This document shows, one piece after another, positions 1 through 11,969 of a DNA stretch of 64,000 bases. Within the stretch, counting starts at the first letter, position 1. Each line of letters begins with the position of its first letter. Both the position numbers and the translations under genes were made by a program. Under the pieces are notes generated by a model, which saw only the letters and a program-made list of their open reading frames with translations, was not told where the DNA came from and made no database searches. Source of the DNA: Flaccisagitta enflata (Eukaryota; Chaetognatha; Sagittoidea; Aphragmophora); assembly GCA_965153355.1 (NCBI GenBank), contig OZ231126.1, positions 23,994,001 through 24,058,000 on the forward strand, given 5' to 3'.

Positions 1-187
1 GTAGAATTTCAAAGCCAATATCGATTTCAATAGAAGCCTGAGAAAGTCCCACAACATTATTTGCTCGTAGAATGTTAATTTTATTGCTTATTGTCATTTA
101 GGTACAGGCTAGTGATTAAGTTTAACTTGATTGTATGAATTACATACTCAATAATCATCGTGAAGTCCTCTAAAATAAACTAGTTTC

Positions 188-317
188 AGTCGCGGAGACG
201 CGACTCTGTAAGCCACTTTTCGGTCGGTCCGTTGGTCGGTCCGTCCGTCCGTCACAAAATCACTTTTCGAGGTTTTACGCTCCTGCCTACCCGTCCGCGA
301 CGTACACGGCCTTGTTT
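188..317 (+). repeat. A-family repeat
   Basis: The head is a near-palindrome (GTCGCGGAGACGCGAC), followed by a run of GGTCGGT/GGTCCGT units, and the tail ends ACGGCCTTGTTT. The same architecture recurs at many places in this window on both strands, so it is a dispersed element and not a gene. It has no coding capacity. Bases 318-850 hold only short chance frames and nothing I can support. Confidence 0.75.
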
Positions 318-854
318 GGAAGCGATTAAAATCAATAGTGATGACCCACGCTAAGCTAGCTTAAGCTAAATATCTTGAACCACAGGTTTTGACAGTCCCA
401 AGCAGCCACGGTAACCTAGTTATATGCATATACTTCCGCAACAACGATAGCTCAAGAAATTTATGTGCTCCGATGAACATGAAAAAGATGATCTATCCAG
501 GATGTGACAAAAGAACAATGAAAAGAGATGAAAAGACGGAGCCCAGGCTTAGCCCCGAGCAACATCGCCGGATAAGAGGGAGGAGTTAAAACGAAAACGC
601 TTTCGTTGACCCATATAGCAGATAAAAAAAAAACTTATTTCGAAACAATACTGGCAGTAAAACATGTTCAGGATGATGCCAGGAAAAAAGCGTATGAGTA
701 TTATCAAAAACGAAATAGGAAGATGCAAGGATCTGCGGTCTTTAGCTTTACAAAACAACTTTATCTATCAACTGATTTATAAGGTGGCAATGGTGACCAT
801 CGAATTTGGATTCTGGATGTTTCGAGTTGTTAAATTGCCTCTCAAACACTAATG

Positions 855-859
<5 letters not shown>

Positions 860-946
<87 letters not shown>
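860..946. repeat. (AG)n microsatellite
   Basis: Uninterrupted dinucleotide tract. Its arginine/glutamate-repeat frames are artefacts. Confidence 0.97.
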
Positions 947-947
<1 letters not shown>

Positions 948-1050
948 ACGCCATGTCACGTCAGGTCCATTCCTGTCATAATTCTCGACGCCCACCCTTT
1001 TAAAGCAACTTTCACATTTTCACTCTTGTGTAGCCGTAGGGAGTACATAG

Positions 1051-1570
1051 CAGTAGATCTGTCTAGACTTGAGATAACGGCAAGCATTGTGGAGACATTG
1101 AACGAAGGGCATATTCTGGCAGACTAACCAAAGATGCTTAATTCATGATAGCTGGCTGCCATGGAAACACATTTTGTATTCTCGTTATATCAATATTTTG
1201 AGAGATTTTGCTGAACATTGTTAAAATAGTACAACTTTCCCACAGTATGTTCTGTAAAAATATTCCTCGTTTGGCTGTTGCTAGAGCGTATCCATGTGTG
1301 ACAACCCCTAGCAACCGCTAAACGAGCTTGCATACTCTCAGAACCATACTGTGGGAAAGTTGTAGCAAATTTTTGCCAATATTCTAAAAAATCTCTCAAA
1401 ATATTGATACTTTTGCGAGAATACATGGCAATGTGTTTCCATGGCAACCAGCTATCATGGGCAATAAAGCATCCCCTTATTAGTCTATGTTTGAAATATC
1501 ACTCCCCTGGCTTCATTTATTTTTCTACAATGCTTGCCCCCGTTATCTCAGGTTTAGACGAGATCTACTG
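1051..1570. mobile_element. Foldback MITE, TA-flanked (H family, copy 1)
   Basis: The left end reads CAGTAGATCTGTCTAGACTT and the right end is its near inverse complement (…GTTTAGACGAGATCTACTG), with TA immediately to the right. The arms extend inward for ~240 bp, including the shared motif CTTTCCCACAGTAT. The centre holds a GCTAG/CTAGCAACC hairpin. A second copy lies at 50980-51550. CAGT ends with a TA target fit the Tc1/mariner type. It carries no transposase frame, so it is non-autonomous. Confidence 0.75.
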
Positions 1571-1632
1571 TACTATACTGCTGTAGACGCAAGACTACTT
1601 GTCCGTGCCCGACCGCGCGAGGATATGGGTGT

Positions 1633-1891
<259 letters not shown>

Positions 1892-1998
1892 GGGTCATTT
1901 CTGTCACTATGTAGGTCTGTATTCACCCGTTGTGTTATTCTATTCTATATCTATCCCTGTAGCGGATTTGTTTTCGTCGGTCTGTCTTTCAGTCTCTC

Positions 1999-2011
1999 TC
2001 TCTTTCTCACT

Positions 2012-2093
<82 letters not shown>

Positions 2094-2290
2094 GTTATTC
2101 AACGCTGACCTTCACATCCATCCCCTTCCTTCCTGCCTCCTCCTCTTTTTCCCTCCTCCTCATCTTCATCTTTTTCTTTTTCTTTTTCTTCATCTTTCCT
2201 TCTCTTCTTTTTCTTTTTCTTTTTCTTTTTCTTTTTCTTTTTCTTTTTCTTTTTCTTCTTTTCCTTCTCCTTCTTCTTCTTCCTCGTCTT
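1999..2290. repeat. (TC)n and (TTTTTC)n tracts
   Basis: A TC dinucleotide run (2021-2091) is followed by a TTTTTC hexamer-like run (2160-2290). The open frame that crosses both, 1643-2863, is low complexity. Sequence 2330-2940 is less repetitive and GC-richer; it has a short GGCGGAGAA/TTCTCCGCC inverted repeat near 2418-2462. I could not define an exon there. Confidence 0.9.
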
Positions 2291-2961
2291 CATCTTTCCT
2301 TCCTCGACCTACAATCGGCATCACAATTCTGGCCTGGATTCTCGATTCACGGTCACCTTTCCTTCATGCAGCTTCGTGTGGGACTCTTTGAGAAGGCCGC
2401 CTCTTCTTGCTTGTCGGGCGGAGAACTCACAGGCAATAAAACCATAAACTATTCTCCGCCTGTCAAATCGGCGGTTACGTCGGCCGGTTGGAACTGCCGG
2501 TCGATTCGCCGGTCGACTCGTCGTCGTCGGTTCGCTCGCCGATTCATTCACCAATTCCCTTTCTCTTGTCGGGAATTTCTGTCTCTGACTCGGTCTCAAT
2601 CTCTGTCTCTGTCTCTTTCTCCTCGGCTTCTAATCCTCGAATTCCCTACGCGTTTTTCGTGGTCAGCAGGTCGGTCTGTCGGTGGGTTTTCGTCGAAAAT
2701 TCACGCCACGTCAGCGATTCAATCGGTCTGCTGGTCTGTCGGTCCGTTGACCTTAGCGTTCAATACACCACAGCGTCAATCATGGTTCGGTCAATCGATC
2801 GGTCATCAAGGAAACGTTATACGATTGGGTCACTCTTCAACATGGATACAGAGATGCCATTAATTTTCCAGATGGAAGAACAAATCTCGTTTCTTTTAAT
2901 AAAAGAAAGAATGGTCATGTTAATTTCAACGAGATAATTTGAGCAAGCTTTCTCACCTACG

Positions 2962-3090
<129 letters not shown>

Positions 3091-3112
3091 TTCTGATTTT
3101 GTTTAAGACTAG

Positions 3113-3222
3113 CTAGCATTAACGTCAAATCCCCATTTCATCAAAGTCTTCCAAACGTAACAGACGGTCTTTCGATTTTCACCACCAACTCCAAAATGGT
3201 TCCCGTGTGGAGTGGAGAATAA
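3113..3222 (+). CDS. Possible terminal exon, unknown protein
   Basis: After a TTT-rich stretch and an AG acceptor at 3111-3112, one frame stays open for about 36 codons. It includes …PNVTDGLSIFTTNSKMV… and ends in TAA at 3220-3222, where the bases also form an AATAAA signal. No domain is recognised. If TAA is not a stop in this genome the frame would run on. Selection by eye among frames makes this weak. Confidence 0.22.
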
Positions 3223-3964
3223 AGAGGGCCAGTAAGTGGAGGCAGCTTCCTTTGCTACAGGGCCAATTTCACCATCATCTGTGATTTAAGAGGATATTGG
3301 GGATGTTCAGGGGGGGGGGGGGTGGGATTGGAAATGATTGTAGGATAAAAAGTTCGTACAGTTCGTAAAATCAAATCAAATGGGGTTTGATGTGCTAAGG
3401 AATGGAGCGGAGGTAAAGGGGGAGGTTTGGGTCGTGTGGTGACAGAACTCGACGCACGTTGGAAAATGGCGTTTGGACTTTCAATGGCCTGTAAATGGGT
3501 CTGGCCCGGATCAACCTAAGGGCTAAATGGGCTTAGCCCAGGGGCCTCGCGCTTTTAGGGGCCTCGCGCCCTGAGGGGAAGAAAGGAGAAAGGAGAAAAA
3601 ATAAGGAAAAAAAAAAAAAAAAAAAAAAAAGAGAAGAAAAGGAAAGAGAAGAAGAAGAAGAAGAAAAATAATGAAAGAAAATTCCCTTGTGTGAAAGCAT
3701 AGGTCATCAACCCCTTTGGGGCTGCTGCCCAAAAGTCGTTTCTTTTGTTTGTACCACAGCTTTGGTTGTGCTGGCATGGAGCAATACAGGATTAAAATGG
3801 CCTTTTGTAAACTATCTGCATTATCAATGGTTTCTTAATGAGGTTTGCGCATTATTCTTTTTTTGTAAAATCAAAACACTAACCAAAAGATGATGCATGG
3901 CAAAAGCCTTGATTTTAGGATGCTTGAGCTTATGCGTGTGACAGTGCATGTTATCCATTCTAAG

Positions 3965-4630
3965 CTATGCCGGATCAACATATAGGCTAAAAAAGCTATA
4001 GCTTAGGGCCCCGCGCCTCAGGGGGGCCCCGCGCCTGCAGCACCTACCCCTAGAAAAAAAAAAGAGTAAAAAAAAGAAAAAGAAAGATAGAATAAGAAAG
4101 AAAGAAAGAAAAAAATAATCGCAAAAACATTACATGGTCAGCGGTACCCGATGCCCCATAGCTAGTGTATGAGGGGAGGGCCTGATTTGGGGTCTGAGAG
4201 GCCAACTTTGGTGTCAGAAAGGTCTGATTTAGGGTCTGAAAGGCTTGATTTAGGGTCTGAGAAGCCTGTTTTTAGGCTAGGGGGGACATACATAGGCCGG
4301 AAACCGAAGAAAATTGCCCTTTGTGGAATCATAGGCCATTGGCCCCTCCGGGGCCGCTGCTCAAAAAGGAAGATGATATGCTTCACTGTAATGGTGTTGT
4401 CATATTTTGTTGTTTCATCTGTTTTAAGTTCTTTAAATATGTCAATTTTAGGCAGACAGGAAGCATGCTAGATAAAATTTTAATCGACTGGTTTGGAGTT
4501 ATTGGGTAAACGGGGGGGGGGGGAAGGCAAAGAGGGGGAGGGCTAGCAGGGTGAGCAAAGAGGGGGGGAGTGAGGGGGCCCCGCGCCCCTAGCCTAGCTT
4601 AGGGCCCCGCGCCTTGTTGATCCGGCTTAG
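3965..4630. mobile_element. hAT-like non-autonomous element F1 (nested in F2)
   Basis: The termini CTATGCCGGATCAAC and GTTGATCCGGCTTAG match the F2 ends. They are flanked by the exact 8-bp repeat ATTCTAAG (3957-3964 and 4631-4638). Sub-terminal GCTTAGGGCCCCGCGCC modules face each other. A minus-strand B element sits inside. It is thus a second insertion of the same family into F2. Confidence 0.82.
4118..4372 (-). mobile_element. B-family foldback element inside F1
   Basis: Read on the minus strand it starts CTTTTTGAGCAGCGGCCCCGG and ends …GGGTACCGCTGACCATG. Between them are short degenerate repeats of a CTGATTTAGGGTC type. It is a shorter copy of the elements at 48715-49205 and 63093-63656. 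Confidence 0.7.
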
Positions 4631-4656
4631 ATTCTAAGCATTTTTGTTGTATGTTA

Positions 4657-4920
4657 CATGATTCTAAAAGCTACTTTATGATCTGTTGGTCCATCGGTTT
4701 GCCAATTCCGTCTGTTCGTCCGTCACAACTAACATGAAAGGCATTTTTTTCAATTTTTTCACACTTTTGAACATAAAAGAATACTCTGGGAGGTGGAGAC
4801 CGCTTATTCAAAGGTCATTTTGAAAATTCCAGTCTGACTGTCTGTCCGATCTTTTATGAAGATGCCAAAACATGCGACTTGGGTCTAATGACCTTGTTAT
4901 AATCATAGCAGGCTCAATCT
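4657..4920 (+). repeat. E-family repeat
   Basis: It aligns along its length to 61379-61670: CCGTC-rich block, TCACAACTAAC, a CTGGGAGGTG(G/A)AG segment, TTCAAAG…CATTTTGAAAA, then GCGACTTGGGTCTAATGACCTTGTTAT at the end. No coding potential. 4921-5382 otherwise holds the F2 right end and nothing further. Confidence 0.75.
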
Positions 4921-5382
4921 TTGAAGTCTCTAAATAAGCACAACTTATAAGAAAATTCCTATGTTTGAAAATACTACATTTTGCTGAATGAACAATCTTA
5001 GAATTTTACATGTTTCTCTCTGTTTAGATTCGAGCCTAAGAGGACTGGCTTAGGGTCTCAGGGGGAGACAGTGTATATGGGAAAGTGCAGACAAAGATAA
5101 GGAAATAACCCCGTTTTTTACAGAAAATTGGCCCTTTGGGGCTGCTGTCAAAAAAACAATAGCCAGTACAGAGAAGATTATCTCAATAGTGGACTTGCTC
5201 TAATAGGGGGGGGATGGCTTGGCCGCTGGGGAGGGGGCCTCGCTCCCCAGTTAGCCCAGGGCCTCGCAAATGGTTGATCCGGCCCAGAAATGGGTGTGAT
5301 AAAAGGATCTAAGAGATGGTGCCCCCAATTAGTGATTCATTGGCTTTGAATACACTATCTGATTGTGGATTTCATCGCTTAC

Positions 5383-5501
5383 TTTGCTTGCATATTGCGC
5401 GAAGATTATGAATTCTTCTCCCGTTTCTGCCGTCGACGAACCAGTTTTGAACCTTCTTAGTTTCCAAATTTGAACAACCAACGGTTTTTACAGACGTTTT
5501 T
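5383..5501 (-). CDS. Homeodomain-like exon (recognition helix)
   Basis: On the minus strand a pyrimidine-rich acceptor (…CTTTTTTCATTTCGCAG, next to 5501) opens a frame that closes at a strong donor, CAAA/GTAAGCG (exon end 5383). The frame reads about 39 residues and contains KKVQNWFVDGRNGRRI. This matches the spacing V-x-x-W-F-x-x-x-R-x-x-R-R of homeodomain helix 3, closest in feel to TALE-type NWF sequences. The usual invariant Asn after WF-x is Asp here. Helices 1 and 2 would lie upstream to the right, where a transposon is inserted, and I did not find them. It could be a divergent homeodomain, a decayed one, or chance similarity over 13 residues. Confidence 0.42.
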
Positions 5502-6180
5502 CTGCGAAATGAAAAAAGAAAAAGGCCGGACACACGACCAATTAACAGTTGCTTGCGGGTGGGCAGAGGAAGTACCAAGGGTGGGCAGAAGCAATAATGC
5601 AAGTGTGCAGGTACACAGAATTCACTTTTTTGGCCGATTTAACTCCAAAATTTCGCGTTACCCACCTTTCAGCCAACAGACCAGGGGCCAGTAAAGGAAT
5701 GCCGGGCCCCTATACAATCAAAAAATCCGCCCCCCCCCCCCCCCATTCCCCTTTCTTCTTCCGATTTTCGCTCAAATGCCAGCCCGATGATACCAAATGC
5801 AGTTTTTGAAGATTTGTTTTCAGTTTCTATAAATTCATTATGAAGAACAAAATTCAAACCAGTAGAGGAGGGATTTAAGCAAATAACCAGACTGGACCTT
5901 AGAAAAAAAGTAATACTGGTTTTTTTGGTGGTTTTGCACTGTACATAGGTTGTACTGAGCTAAGATAAAAAGTTGACTGAAAAATTATTCACGCAAAGCG
6001 GTTGGTTGGGATGTTTGTAGGACATATGAAAAGTGCGAAATTTCGCCAAAATCGATCTTTTAAAAATAAAGAAGTAGATACAAAAATAGAAAATAAACTT
6101 TGTTTTTGAAGTAAAAACTTCATATCAATACTTAGCTAAGACATACTTTCATGTCATGATGTCATCTTATGATGTTCAGG

Positions 6181-6778
<598 letters not shown>

Positions 6779-6856
6779 CCCTTCCTTCTCTCTTTCACTC
6801 TCCTGTTTTCCCCTCCCAAAATCTTCAACTTACGTCCTGATATTCACAATTTATAG

Positions 6857-8501
6857 CTCTGTCAATTCTTTTCTTCACCAACACAAATGTAAAAAATGTT
6901 CAAAAAAAGTTCAGTTGGCAGTCAACTGCCAGTGCATAGTAATCAATACTACATAACGGTAAAATTCCTAAAGAAATTAGCCAATGGAAACAAAGTGAAA
7001 TTACAGCAACTCCTATGTTCTTCGGGAGAAGTTTTTGCGCTTGCTGACAAAGATGAAAATCATATTGAGAAATTCTATTTGGGATCTACTCATCCCAAAA
7101 ATTCAACCTTCATGCGATACTATCGCCATGATGGAAAACTTGAAGAAGTGCGACTTGACAATCTTATGCAGGTAATTTTTTAAGTTGCATGCACGCAACT
7201 CAATCCGCTTTGTCAGTTGGTTGGTCGAGTGGTGGATTGGTCGGTCAGTTGGTTGGTTGGTCAGTCCACATTTTACTTTTTTGGGCAGCGGCCTTGAAGG
7301 GGTCAATGACCTATTCTTTCACACATGTGGGGATTTTCTCCTTCTCCTTCTCCTCCTCCTCCTTCTCCCTCTGTCTGTCCCCCCCCCTAGGCTTGAGGCT
7401 CGAATTCCAGTCCTGAAACCCAAATCCCAGCCTCATAGCCCAAATCCTAGCCTGGAGGCCCAAATCCTAGCCTTGAGGCCCAAATCCTAGACTGAAGGCC
7501 CAAATTTCAGCCTTGAGGCCCAAATCCCAGTCAAGACAGGCTAGGATTTGGGCCACGAGGCTGAGATTTGGGTCTCAGGACTGGGATTCAAGCCTTGAGC
7601 CTGGGGAGGGGGGGAAAGGATGGAGGAGGAGGAGGAGAAAAAGAAAATCACCCATATGTGTGAAAGCATAGGTCATTGACCCCTTTGGGGCCGCTGCCCT
7701 ACTTCCCCTTCAACTTTAAGCACAACCTACTTAGGCAGGGCACAGGTACCGCTGACCATCTAAAGCTTTTGCGACTATTTATGATTTCATTCTTTGACCT
7801 CACTGCTCCTGCCTAAATGGTCAAGTACCTCAAATATGACCCCTACCCACCTGTACGCAACTTTGGTGGCCGTGTATCCGGCCTTGTTTTCTAAGAATCA
7901 GGCTATGCCTCCTACTTGATTTAGTTGTGCACTGTATAACCCGCTATATTGATTTATTGATAAGTCCATTGGTCTGTTAGTCTATCCTCAAGACTCAAAT
8001 CCCACCTTCGAGACCTAAATTCCACCCATGAGACCTAAATCCCAGCCTCTTGAGTGGGATTTGAGCCTTGAGGATAGGATTTGAGCCTCTAGGCTGGGAT
8101 TTGGGCCTTGAAACTGGGATTTGGGCCTTGAGACTGGAATTTGGGCGTTGAAGCTAGGATTTTAGTCAGTGGGGGACAAATGGACAAACGGACATACGGC
8201 CACTGCCCTGCTCCCCCCTCAACTTCAAGCACAACCTACTTAAGCAGGGCAATGGTGTGGCTGACCATCTAACAATTTTGCAATTTGCACTTTTTTGTGC
8301 CTTAGTTACCTTTTCTTTCACTGCCCTTGACCAACTGCATACAACTGGAGTAGATGTGTATCCAGTCTTTTTTTTGCTTTTTGTCATTATTCCAATAGAT
8401 TGGTTTTTTACCAGTCTAAAATTTGCTTTTTTTGTTTGAGATATGAAGATGTAAAAAATGAGATAGACGAGTCAACATTTATTGTTTATTAAATCAGTTG
8501 A
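6857..8501 (+). CDS. Transposon-borne two-exon coding frame, unknown protein
   Basis: Exon a (6857-7171) follows the acceptor …CACAATTTATAG and ends CTTATGCAG/GTAATT. In the standard code it is open from ATG 6896 and reads charged, globular-looking protein (…ANGNKVKLQQLLCSSGEVFAL…, …FMRYYRHDGKLEEVRLDNL…). Reading TAA at 6890 as sense extends it back to the acceptor. Exon b (8415-8501) follows a pyrimidine-rich acceptor (GGTTTTTTACCAG), joins in phase 0, contains …YEDVKNEIDESTF…, one TAA, and ends in TGA at 8499-8501. The intron 7172-8414 holds A and B repeats. The position between long inverted repeats suggests it is the element's own gene, perhaps a transposase part or a carried gene. I recognise no family. 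N-terminal exons were not found. Confidence 0.45.
7183..7896 (+). repeat. A-family repeat split by a B insertion
   Basis: The A head (GTTGCATGCACGCAACTC…GGTCGGTCAGTTGG) stops at the T-run of CACATTTTACTTTTTT. The A body resumes at TATGATTTCATTCTTTGACCTCAC and ends …GTGTATCCGGCCTTGTTTT. Comparison with the uninterrupted copy at 18527-18735 shows that the B element 7277-7780 has been inserted in the T-run. Confidence 0.82.
7277..7780 (+). mobile_element. B-family foldback element
   Basis: It starts TTTTTTGGGCAGCGGCC. The arm GGTCAATGACCTATTCTTTCACAC is answered by GTGTGAAAGCATAGGTCATTGACC about 350 bp later. The middle is two opposed blocks of CCAAATC(C/T)(C/T)AGCCTTGAGGC-type repeats. After the right arm comes a tail with …GGGTACCGCTGACCATCTAA…TTTGCGACTAT. 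The whole can fold on itself. No coding frame. Confidence 0.82.
7921..8372 (+). repeat. Degenerate A repeat with 5'-truncated B insertion
   Basis: The A head is decayed (TTAGTTGTGCACTGTATAACCCGC). From about 7983 to 8290 it is replaced by the B interior and tail (GGGATTTGAGCC repeats, CACTGCCCTGCTCCCC, AAGCAGGGC, GGCTGACCATCTAA). A then resumes and ends GTGTATCCAGTCTTTT. The B copy lacks its left arm. Confidence 0.6.
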
Positions 8502-8839
8502 CGAGCTACTCCAGGACACCTCAATATCATAAGATGACATTTTAACTTGTAAAGATGTCTTAGCTAATTATTGATATGAAATTTATACTTTATATGCAAA
8601 GATTTTTCTGCTATTGTATTTATTTCCTGGTTTTTGAAAGGCCAATTTTGGCGAATTTTCGCCTATTTTTCATGTACTTACAAACATCCCAACCAGTAGC
8701 TTTGCAGAAATAATTTTTCAGTCAACTTCTTTTCTTAGCTTAGTACAGCCTATGTACAGTGCAAAACCACCAAAAAACCCAGTATTACAATTTTTCTAAG
8801 GTGGTTTTTGTTAAATCCCTCCTCTACAGTGTTGATCTG

Positions 8840-9240
8840 AGCACTTTGATCTGTGAGAAAAAAATCAGCAATGATAGAACCGTAAAATATATCTGCTAGA
8901 AAGATGCACCTATTCTGCCCTCTTCAGCAATCTGACCATAAGTTCGAGCAAAAAAAAAAAAAACAAATGCCTAACGGTGCTAGCAGCTAAGGGCCCGGTT
9001 TTGCATACTATTCCCGCAGCCCCAGGTGCCTAGGTCTATGTTGGGTCCATGACTTTTTTTTTTTCTTTTTTGTCCTTCTTTTTCTTTTCCTTCTTTTTCC
9101 TCTTTTTTCTTCCTTTTTCTTTTCCTTTTTTTTTTCTTTTTTCTTTTCTCTTTTCCCTACTTTTTCTCTTCATTTCTAAGACCATTCAGGGGCCCTCCGG
9201 CCCCCCCTGAGGCCCGGACCCCTAGAATTTGTCTAGGGTG
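8840..9240. other. Low-complexity intergenic stretch
   Basis: An A-rich block, a long T/C-rich tract (9050-9180) and a GC-rich AGGGGCCCTCCGGCCCCCC segment near 9187-9215, which resembles the edges of the F elements. I see no gene here. Confidence 0.6.
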
Positions 9241-9582
9241 TCTAGGCCTCTACAGGCCTCTGCAACAGACGGACACACCCTCTTATAGAATCGGTTAGCA
9301 AGCGAATAAAAACAAAATTATCGTTTGAGTCGGTTCGAGTCGGTTTGACTTCAATTTGAGTTGTTACGGATGCCAATGTTCGAGGATCAACTTCGTGGAG
9401 TTTTTGGGAAACGCGTGGATAGATTGCAGCATGACGCATGCGCGCGGTATAGAATGAAAACAAACAACCTCTCAATTGTGTTTAACGCACTCCGTAAGAC
9501 AACGAACCCGTGAGGTTTTTCCAGTTTGATGTCCTTGCGTGGAATGAGGAAAGATTTAGACAACATCAACACTGAAGAAAGA

Positions 9583-9689
<107 letters not shown>

Positions 9690-10145
9690 AAGACCGGCTT
9701 GGGCAATGGTCGGTGGGCATTACTTGGGCATTCCATCACAAGCTTTAATCTGTCTCTGGACATTTTACGCCGCGGTTCCTCTGTCTTTATCTTCCTCCTT
9801 TGCCCTCTCTCACACTCTGACTATCCTCCCGTCTGTTTGACTGTCTGTTTGCGTTGCAGTCTTTCTAGATGTTGTTCCTCTCCTCCTATTGACATTTTCT
9901 ATTTCTTTCTGTCTGTCTCTCACCATCTCGCGCTCAGTATTGGTGAGCGCGTTTGTCAATTCATCTGGTTTTGTCCTCTTGTCTTATTCTATCATTCCTT
10001 CCGGTCTATCGCTTACTTTTTCTGTCTGCTTATAAAAATGGCAGTTTTCTGTCAGTCCGTCCTTGACTGTAATTCGTCTTTCTGTCTTTACGCCGTTTGT
10101 TTGGCCGTCATCATGGTCGTGTTCCTCTCCTCCCCTCCCTTCTAC

Positions 10146-11877
10146 TCACATTGTTGCTCGTGGGTCAATTCTTGGTTGCTTTCGGTGAAGCGGAACATGG
10201 TCGAGGATTTCAATTGCATTCGTTGGCGAATTTGAGACAACTTTTTGTCTGAAAATGGTGTTAGTACGAATACGTGATATACCTAACTGCACACTTTACT
10301 GGTATATATAGCAAAACCCTTACCCCAGTGGCGTTATGTCTTGATCAAGACATGGGTCAGACGCAGACATGCGATTTTAGGGACATGTATGCACTATGCA
10401 TGTATCACAAATGCAAATTGTTCGATGAAAACTTACTCAGCCCATTCAATTTCCTGGTGAGATTCCCCGTGCGATCAGTAACCCCTGCTTAGAGAGATTT
10501 TGAAGTTGTCAAGATATGGAAAACACACAGGTCACACAGCCACCAAACAAAGAACACAATCTTCAACACAAACACTTAACCTAACGAAAACGAAAAAGTA
10601 AGCCGGGGTCACACTATCGTCGGGGGAGAAGATGAGGGGGAGAGGCAGAGTCAGAAATGCGCGTTTTCAAAAACTTGTGGATTACGGACAGACGGACAGT
10701 GCGATCAAAAAACAAAAACAAAAACAAATGAAAGCCAGGCAGAATTAAAACCATTTGACAATTTATTTACCGTTGATGTAAGGCCAAAATTTTGCCAGAA
10801 GTTGTTCGATGGCATCGAGAGCGGAAGTGTCGGGACTTCTTGCAGCAGAAACGGAAGCGATCTCCACAGAAGACGCGCTGCTGTTTGACGGCGACAGGTT
10901 GGAAGGAGTCCCGGCGGATGCTGAAATCTGTTGTGATAAAGGTCGAAGAGGAAGAATTGGATTGATTTAACTTGAAGGAATTGCGTCATTAGAGACCGCC
11001 GAAACAAAATCCCAACGGTAGATCATTTCATTGCATTTGATTTGCGATAGCTCGTCTAGAGGCAGTTGTTTTCATAGATTTTGTTTTTATACTTCATTTA
11101 GTAAATGGATTGACCTGTCGTTGTCTTTTGATGAGGCCAAAATGGCTTAATGTAGTTTGACATGTTTAAAAATTTTCAACTGGTTCCTAACTTTACCTGT
11201 CTTTTTGAACGCGGACCATGACCTGCAAACGGAGGATAACGGAGATAACGGGGATAACAATAATGACAAGGATAACAAGGATTAAAAGATTTATAACTAG
11301 GATGCCAACGATAGCAGTGTAACAAGGCCAAATATGTGACAAAATCAGTGTAGTAACTAGTAAGGATGGGAAGGGACGATATTGGCAAAATCTTCATCAT
11401 CTTCAGAAACTTTTATGCGTGATCGACAAATGAACGGTCGAACTGAGTGACTGATCGAAATACCATAGTAAGTAATCGCGTCCAATTAGGTTTGTAGTAT
11501 CGGAATCTAATTTACATGAATATTCTACTTACCTCGTTGTTTGTTGATCTGTAATACCAAAAGTTTTATCTTGTCCATTCGGCGTTTGATCTCTAGCTTT
11601 TCTGTGATGTAGACAGATGAGTAAGAAAATTAAGAGTAACACCCATTCTTTCGAAAGAAAATCACTCTCATAATAGCACGGGGCTCAACACTGTCGAAAA
11701 CTCTTAAGGTACAGAGGAGTTGAAATGTCATATTTTGGACGAGGTCGGATACCCGGTCATTACCAGACGGACAAACTGACCGACAGAGATGCGTTTCAAG
11801 TGGAAAGAGAAGCGTTCGTTGAACGGTCGAAAAAAATCAAATCAATTCCTCACCCTGGCTATTTCCGGGTATTCCAT

Positions 11878-11969
<92 letters not shown>

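Larger units (their letters stand above)
3501..5287. mobile_element. hAT-like non-autonomous element F2 (outer)
   Basis: The ends are inverted: left CTGGCCCGGATCAAC and right GTTGATCCGGCCCAG. They are flanked by an exact 8-bp direct repeat, AAATGGGT (3493-3500 and 5288-5295). An 8-bp target duplication with short inverted ends fits hAT elements. The interior is composite: sub-terminal CCTCGCGC/GGGGCC modules, a poly-A/GA stretch, the end of a B element (about 3690-3737), the nested element F1 (3965-4630), an E repeat (4657-4920) and a B fragment near 5040-5155. No transposase frame is visible, so it depends on a partner. Confidence 0.8.
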
